Origin: Branchiostoma floridae
Lineage: Eukaryota > Chordata > Leptocardii > Amphioxiformes > Branchiostomatidae
Length of the DNA stretch: 64,000 nt
Assembly: GCF_000003815.2 (NCBI RefSeq)
Contig: NC_049990.1
Span: forward strand, 5,164,626 to 5,228,625
Direction: 5' to 3'
Shown: piece after piece, positions 59,301 through 64,000 of the stretch
Position numbering within the stretch: position 1 is the first letter of the stretch
Layout: each line of letters begins with the position of its first letter
Translations under genes and position numbers: made by a program
The notes under the pieces: generated by a model
What the model was told of the DNA's origin: nothing
Seen by the model: the letters and a program-made list of their open reading frames with translations, nothing else
Databases searched by the model: none

Positions 59301-59508
59301 AGTGCCGTACAGGAGCAAAAGGCGATCACAACAAGCGTGTCCTCACAAACCATGAGCAAGGTGATGAGTAGCCAATCGTCGCAGTTCTCACCTACGACCT
59401 ACACCATTGGTGTGCAGTTTGGGCCCAAACAGGTTCGTATATATTTATCTATCTACATGTATCTATCTATCTATCTAATAAAAAAGTATCTATCTATCTA
59501 TCTATCCA

Positions 59509-59565
<57 letters not shown>

Positions 59566-59574
59566 ACCTACATG

Positions 59575-59609
<35 letters not shown>

Positions 59610-59610
59610 T

Positions 59611-59648
<38 letters not shown>

Positions 59649-62600
59649 CATGTGTGTGTGTGTGTGTTAGTGTTATTAAAAAAGTCATATCAAAACTAAG
59701 GTCATGACAGCATACAGTATACATTGTATCTTGAACATCCTTTAGCATCTTACATCTTAGCTAGCATTTCTGTCTTTGATGTTCAATGTGAAAGCTTATA
59801 AATAAAGTGTTGCTTTGAAAAATTGCATTGCTAGCCTAGATAATACGGATATTGTCATGTGTAATTACTTCGAATTCTTCTTCGTACATATCTCTCGAGA
59901 AACGAAAATGAACTGTAACAATATATTCCACATTACCGACTCTGCAGGACTCGTTCAGCACCCAGACCAAAGCTCTAGAGACCATATCCCGAAGCTTGGA
60001 GACTCTGAAGGACAGAAAGATGTACCGAAGCATGGAGACCATCAAACGGGAGCCTAGCAAAGAAGAGGTCAAACCCCGACCCGTTTCCCCATGCGAGAGC
60101 AATACGTGAGTACGCGAATATTTCCCAACAATCATGTGTTTAAGAACCTCCTCAATGTATACTCGATGACGTAACGCATTACAGGTGACTTATAACCACC
60201 GAATAAGCAGCTGAGTGAGTGAAGGGCAGGATTTATGTTGCTGGTAACGACGTGGAAAAGCCGGTCATTAACCCGATGGCATACTTGTAATGTTGTAGCC
60301 GTATAACCAATAGAAGTGAATGTTTTGCCCACACAGCTTGTATTTAAGATCATAACAATATTGACTGTATTTTGTTTAATTATGATTATTGCGCAATTCA
60401 ATATGTGACATGATGTTGCAGAGATGAAGAGGTGATAACAGTACCACCTCAACCTACTCCAGTGACGCCTACTTACATCATCATTCCTACGTCACCGCAA
60501 CCGTGCTGGCCATGGACTGTACCGTGAGTTCAATATGTTACATTACTTACGACAGTATAGGTCCCCTGCTAATGGAACAGTCCAAGCCTGCGGTCTGAGC
60601 CCTCTGGTGTACAGGGAGTCAGTCTGGTTCTAGAGACTCAATGCAAATACAACGTGGTTCTGTTACGTCTGTTTGTGTGTACTTGATTATTGACTGGCAG
60701 CAAAGGGATAGAGGTCAGTTTACATGACAACGGAATAGAAATACATGTAGTTATTGCATGCACGAGCATGCCTTTGTATGTATCAATGCTGTTAAGATGG
60801 TTATACATTTATGCAATTGAATCACCGTGAGCCGACCGCAGCTAATGTTTTCACGTTCACGTAATAATAGTATGGACTAGTTTTTGTTTATTTCCCTCAC
60901 CTTGTTTTGACTCTAGATTGAGATTTATTCAGTTTATGACAAACCTACTAGTTACTAACTTGCCAGGGCAGTGAATTCGTTCGTAGCTTAGTCTGAACAA
61001 TCAGAGAAAAAAACGTAACGGTCACATCAGACAAAAATAACAGTAGATCTTTATTTCCATGTTCTTAGCCACACGGGCTAAATGCAGTGATTCGGTTAGA
61101 TACTGATACAAGTAGTGTAAAATAACAAGTCTTTGTCTCCTGTCATCAAAGTGTTACATTGTGACTATATCTAAATAAATGGCCATGACCGCTAAGATAT
61201 TCCTTCTCATAAACAGAACACAGTACGAGAGTTATTCCTCCGAAGCTTCTTCTCTCGATGACGACAGCTGGGAACGACGCTCCCCTCCCCGGGAAGAGGT
61301 AGTTCCTGTACAGAAACCTGCCGCAGAGAAGGAGTACTGCTATGGGTGTCAGTGTGAGTTCGACATCAACGACAAGCAGATCAACTACAACGGTTACTAC
61401 TATCACGAGATATGCATCCCGTAAGTTTTATCTGATACAAAACATCTAACAATGCTTTATGTTCTACCTTCCCTCAAAACATGTACTAAGGTTCTACTGA
61501 GATTCAGACTTCAACTGTTGACTCCAAGTTTGCCATGTTTCCTTTCTTACTTGAAGTTTTCTTCTTCTGCCATTTTTCAAAAATATGGGGACATAAGTGG
61601 CAATACCAATTTGTTTTCGGTAACCCCTTTACAAAATCGTGCTATTTCCAGTCAAATGATAAGATTATAATAACTTACTACTTCTAGAAACAATATGTCT
61701 GTACATACGTTATGAAGTAAGTCGGTCTTGATGCAAGGAATTACCATTGTGATGCCATTGGATAGGCACTTATAGTAGAGAAATACATCTATGCTTACAT
61801 TGTATACTTGGTATTATATGACACAAAATTTAACATTTGGTCACCAAACAGGAGGAAGTACTGCCATGCCTGCGAGGAACCCTTCCAGAATGACGACAAG
61901 AGAATCTACCACAATGGACTACTCTTTCACGACAAATGCATGTAGGTTTTGCTGTGTTGTGTTGTTGTTGTTGTTGTCATTTTCTGGTTCTTAGGCCATG
62001 TTGATTTGATTATATGAATAACATCCTCTGGGAATCTAAAAACTGATGCGAGCGTGCGAATAACAAAAGTTTGCCTCTATTATGAAATCGAAGTGGTGAG
62101 GAAGATTGAACATATGACTGAACAGTCAGAATATAGTTTACCAAACAATAAATACTTCATTTTTGTTCTTTCAAATCTTCTTTGACCATGTAGTGTTCTA
62201 TGACATTAGTATACGTTCTCCAATATCTGTTTTTGCAATCCGCGGCATATATTTGCTGCTTTGTACGATTTGAAGTATGGTTGAAGCCTTTTTTTAAACG
62301 GCCGCAAATTGATGCGCGCGCGGACGTCATCCATATAATCAAATCAAAATGGCCTTAGTTTGCATTTGACGGCCATCGGCAATGTTACGTATGTTCGTAT
62401 ATGGGCTTAACTGTGATGCAAAAAAAGCAGTCTGTTACATAGTCTCATCATTGGATGAACAGTTCCTCGACTATCCCATGTATTTCTTCGTACACAGGGT
62501 TTTGGTGGACGTAAAGGAGACAACGGTAGAGAAGGGAGTTGAAGTCTGTTCCGGATGTTCTCTTCCAATCAAGGAAGACGAGACGACTGTCATGTATAAT

Positions 62601-63902
62601 GGCTACGAGTTCCACCAGACATGCCTGTAAGTTTGTTTGTTTTTTCAAGATAATTTTTATTGATTTTCAAAGAACATAAAACACATACAAACACATGTAT
62701 GGCACGTAAATCATAAACAGAATGACACGTGAAAAACTATAGAACTGATGATTGAAATAAAGTGAAGGTGGTGACAAATGAAGTTCTAGAAGTTGTACCC
62801 CCAATTACCATTGCAGCAATACATAATGTATAAGACATATCAAATTAAATGCCTGTAACTTTTGGTTAGGAACGATAGATCACATAGTGTATAACCAACG
62901 TAGCGTCCTCCGTTTATCGCCATTCTGTGCAAATCTACCAGCACAGATGGGCTTTCACGCTACGGTGAGAGTAATTGTCACGATTCTCCGTTTACAAGGT
63001 TAGAACAACGATCGTATGAAACCTTGGCTATTACGCACTTTTACAGTCAACTGGATATAAACCGATGTGAGGCGTGCAAACAACCGATGGATGACAACGA
63101 CCAAGTGATCACCTACAACGGGGTGGACATTCACGACTACTGCATCCCGTGAGTCATACTCTCAGTCTGATTTTGTTACGAGAAGCAGCCACGTTGCCCA
63201 AACTTGATGGTTGCTAATCATCAGAATTTGACGTCGAGATGTACTTTTCTCAGTTGCAACAGAGCTAATGACTACGTTCGTTGTGGGTTGCTTGAATGCA
63301 ACAAACTTCTAAATACTCTTGTACAGCTTTCATTATCTTGCCCCTCTCAAAAATTTAAGCCATTCATGTTATATCATAATATGATTCGTACCTTCATTTC
63401 AGATTACTGAAAAGCATGATGGCAGGGTAAGTTCCTTATTTGTCGTCAAAAGATAGATGATTTGTATAAAAGAATCTACGTCGATAGCTAGTACTTTACC
63501 TCGTAACCTTAGAACTTCGCATGCATTGATGTTTATATATAAGTTGACTTTTACGATGTAAATTAAAGAAACACTCAGTATCAAAGACTTATAGAAACTT
63601 ATAGTAACAGACTATTATCAGTATCGAAGACTAAAAGGAAACATATAGTGACAGACTTGCAAAGTCGCTGGATCATCATTGTTGCAAATGTATCTTCACT
63701 CTCTTTATGCATCTAGACTATAATTAGTTGTTGTTCATTTGCAATTAGCCAACAGACACGAATTTGCAATAAACTTTGTCTTCATGATCTACCTATGAAT
63801 GATATTTTTCAGAGGAGAAAATGGAAATGTGAATGGAAATGGAAATGTGAATGGAAATGGGTCTGTCAGCCCAAGCCAGTATCCGGATTGCCAGATATGC
63901 GG
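53257..63902 (+). CDS. G5: giant repeat scaffold with LC8-like motif array and half-LIM fingers (partial)
   Basis: Ten exons join in frame: 53257-56305, 56632-59432, 59948-60105, 60422-60523, 61217-61420, 61852-61941, 62498-62626, 63047-63148, 63403-63426, 63813-63902; about 2,250 codons so far, continuing past the right edge. Order: about 1,000 residues dominated by DKPAPTAP[TA] repeats; about 930 residues of Lys/Thr/Glu repeats whose C-terminal third has some 15 [GVIAC]QT[DE]-type motifs; a Pro-rich linker; four half-LIM fingers (CYGC..HEIC, CHAC..HDKC, CSGC..HQTC, CEAC..HDYC); a GNVNGN spacer; then YPDCQICG, the opening of a LIM domain. The start MDQPKDAGQ is chosen because an earlier ATG is out of frame. 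No signal peptide. I infer an intracellular multivalent scaffold related to G4 by its half-LIM tail. Confidence 0.8.
53620..55625 (+). repeat. 27-bp coding minisatellite, about 73 units
   Basis: The consensus unit is GACAAGCCTGCGCCAACTGC plus ACCAACA or ACCAGCG. Units are nearly identical in the centre and more diverged at both ends, the pattern of ongoing unequal exchange. The antisense strand is open over the same span purely because of the repeat. Confidence 0.9.
56632..59432 (+). CDS. G5 exon with 96-residue repeats and LC8-like QT array
   Basis: Acceptor TTTCTCTGACAG, donor CAG/GTTCGT; 934 codons. The first 290 residues are three tandem 288-bp units starting [13 protein letters not shown] near 56648, 56936 and 57224, themselves built of 12-residue sub-units with a repeated T-x-[TE]-[DE]. 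From 57834 on, QT motifs appear: GTQTT, GSQTH, ETQTE, ESQTV, GTQTD, DIQTD, LVQTE, CIQTD, GIQTD, GCQTD, AIQTD, GCQTL, NVQTD, GWQTS, SSQTM. The known LC8 core is TQT or [IV]Q[TV], usually followed by an acidic residue; binding here is inferred. Confidence 0.85.
56645..57508 (+). repeat. Three tandem 288-bp coding repeats
   Basis: The spacing between equivalent GTAGCAAAGACTAC sites is 288 bp each time (56.65, 56.94, 57.22 kb). Each unit is 96 residues and keeps the reading frame. Confidence 0.85.
59455..59667 (+). repeat. Compound microsatellite in G5 intron
   Basis: (CTAT)n, (TA)n at 59511-59562, (CTAT)n, (CT)n and (TG)n in succession. The upstream reading frame runs through it by chance; it lies after the donor at 59432. 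Confidence 0.9.
59948..60105 (+). CDS. G5 exon with a further STQTK motif
   Basis: Acceptor ACTCTGCAG, donor AC/GTGAGT. Encodes [20 protein letters not shown], combining an LC8-type STQT with a short heptad-like helix. Confidence 0.8.
60422..60523 (+). CDS. G5 Pro/Thr-rich linker exon
   Basis: Acceptor TGATGTTGCAG, donor CC/GTGAGT. Encodes [19 protein letters not shown] then PCWPWTV. Confidence 0.75.
60530..61200 (+). other. G5 intron
   Basis: No exon or repeat recognised in about 690 bp. Confidence 0.4.
61217..61420 (+). CDS. G5 half-LIM finger exon 1
   Basis: Acceptor CATAAACAG, donor CC/GTAAGT. A Ser/Glu lead-in, then [19 protein letters not shown] and [10 protein letters not shown]-x2-C-x18-H-x2-C, phase-2 introns. 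Confidence 0.85.
61852..61941 (+). CDS. G5 half-LIM finger exon 2
   Basis: Acceptor ACCAAACAG, donor CAT/GTAGGT. Encodes [19 protein letters not shown] then LLFHDKC; 90 nt, phase 2 both sides. Confidence 0.85.
62498..62626 (+). CDS. G5 half-LIM finger exon 3
   Basis: Acceptor CGTACACAG, donor CCT/GTAAGT. Encodes [19 protein letters not shown] then YEFHQTC; phase 2 both sides. Confidence 0.85.
63047..63148 (+). CDS. G5 half-LIM finger exon 4
   Basis: Acceptor TTTTACAG, donor CCC/GTGAGT. Encodes [19 protein letters not shown] then VDIHDYCIP; phase 2 both sides. Confidence 0.85.
63403..63426 (+). CDS. G5 24-nt micro-exon
   Basis: Acceptor TTCATTTCAG, donor AGG/GTAAGT. Encodes LLKSMMAG; keeps phase 2 on both sides, so including or skipping it preserves frame. 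Confidence 0.65.
63813..63902 (+). CDS. G5 exon opening a LIM domain (last in window)
   Basis: Acceptor ATATTTTTCAG, donor CGG/GTAAAC. Encodes [15 protein letters not shown] from an 18-bp coding repeat, then YPDCQICG, the first CxxC of a LIM domain. The equivalent place in G3 reads KCHACR before a split LIM4, so the remaining LIM exons should lie to the right. Confidence 0.8.
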
Positions 63903-64000
63903 GTAAACCAACATATATTAATTTGCTTTCGTTTTAATGCATCATAATATTAATTTCAATGATGGTTCAGATAATCTATAAAATCTATAATCCATATTGC

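Noticed and set aside
58539-59318. Antisense 259-codon frame rich in Cys, Phe and Leu over the QT exon
   Set aside because: Mirror of the QTD/KEE codons on the sense strand; no family resemblance.
59433-59699. Apparent protein extension YLSIYLSIY.. at the end of the G5 QT exon
   Set aside because: It is microsatellite translated after a donor site; the true frame continues at 59948 in phase.

Overview
The window looks like animal nuclear DNA, most probably cephalochordate (amphioxus, Branchiostoma-like). Genes are split into short exons with GT-AG introns, introns are A/T-rich, MITE-like foldbacks are common, and there are several pieces of a tRNA-derived SINE whose body (CTTGTGCCCTTGGGAAAGGC..ACGACTTTCCTCAC) I recognise as typical of amphioxus sequence. 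The organism call is recognition from memory, not a database result. No prokaryotic operons, rRNA genes, free-standing tRNA genes or CRISPR arrays were seen.

I built gene models by hand from open frames plus splice sites with matching phase. Five protein genes are supported. On the minus strand: G1 (484-5586), an intrinsically disordered protein with six copies of a G-[LF]-[LF]-D-N-L-L-like motif; G2 (7582-10018), G3 (13199-18673) and G4 (26684-37117), three paralogous genes ending in LIM zinc-finger domains closest, as I recognise them, to LIM4/LIM5 of the integrin-adhesion adaptor PINCH (LIMS). On the plus strand: G5 (53257 to beyond the right edge), a giant gene with a ~73-copy PAPTAP[TA]DK repeat exon, a Lys/Thr/Glu repeat exon ending in a dense array of QT motifs that resemble dynein light chain LC8 (DYNLL) binding sites, then four one-exon 'half-LIM' zinc fingers and the start of a full LIM domain.

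The LIM genes share exon architecture. G2, G3 and G4 each have a 76-nt exon in the middle of the last LIM domain. G3 and G4 share a 41-nt then 37-nt exon pair. G4 and G5 share half-LIM exons with fixed C-x2-C-x18-H-x2-C spacing and phase-2 introns on both sides. The locus therefore looks like a tandem LIM family in which the zinc-finger tail is kept while each copy has acquired a different low-complexity N-terminal scaffold. Function is not shown by the sequence; a cytoskeletal or adhesion scaffold role is inferred from the PINCH-like LIM domains and the LC8-like motifs.

Layout: 1-5.7 kb G1; 5.7-7.6 kb spacer; 7.6-10 kb G2; 10-13.2 kb spacer with a MITE; 13.2-18.7 kb G3; 18.7-26.6 kb spacer with foldbacks, repeats and SINEs; 26.7-38 kb G4; 38-53 kb long spacer with tandem duplications and a possible promoter for G5 near 50.02 kb; 53.2-64 kb G5. 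G4 and G5 are divergently transcribed.
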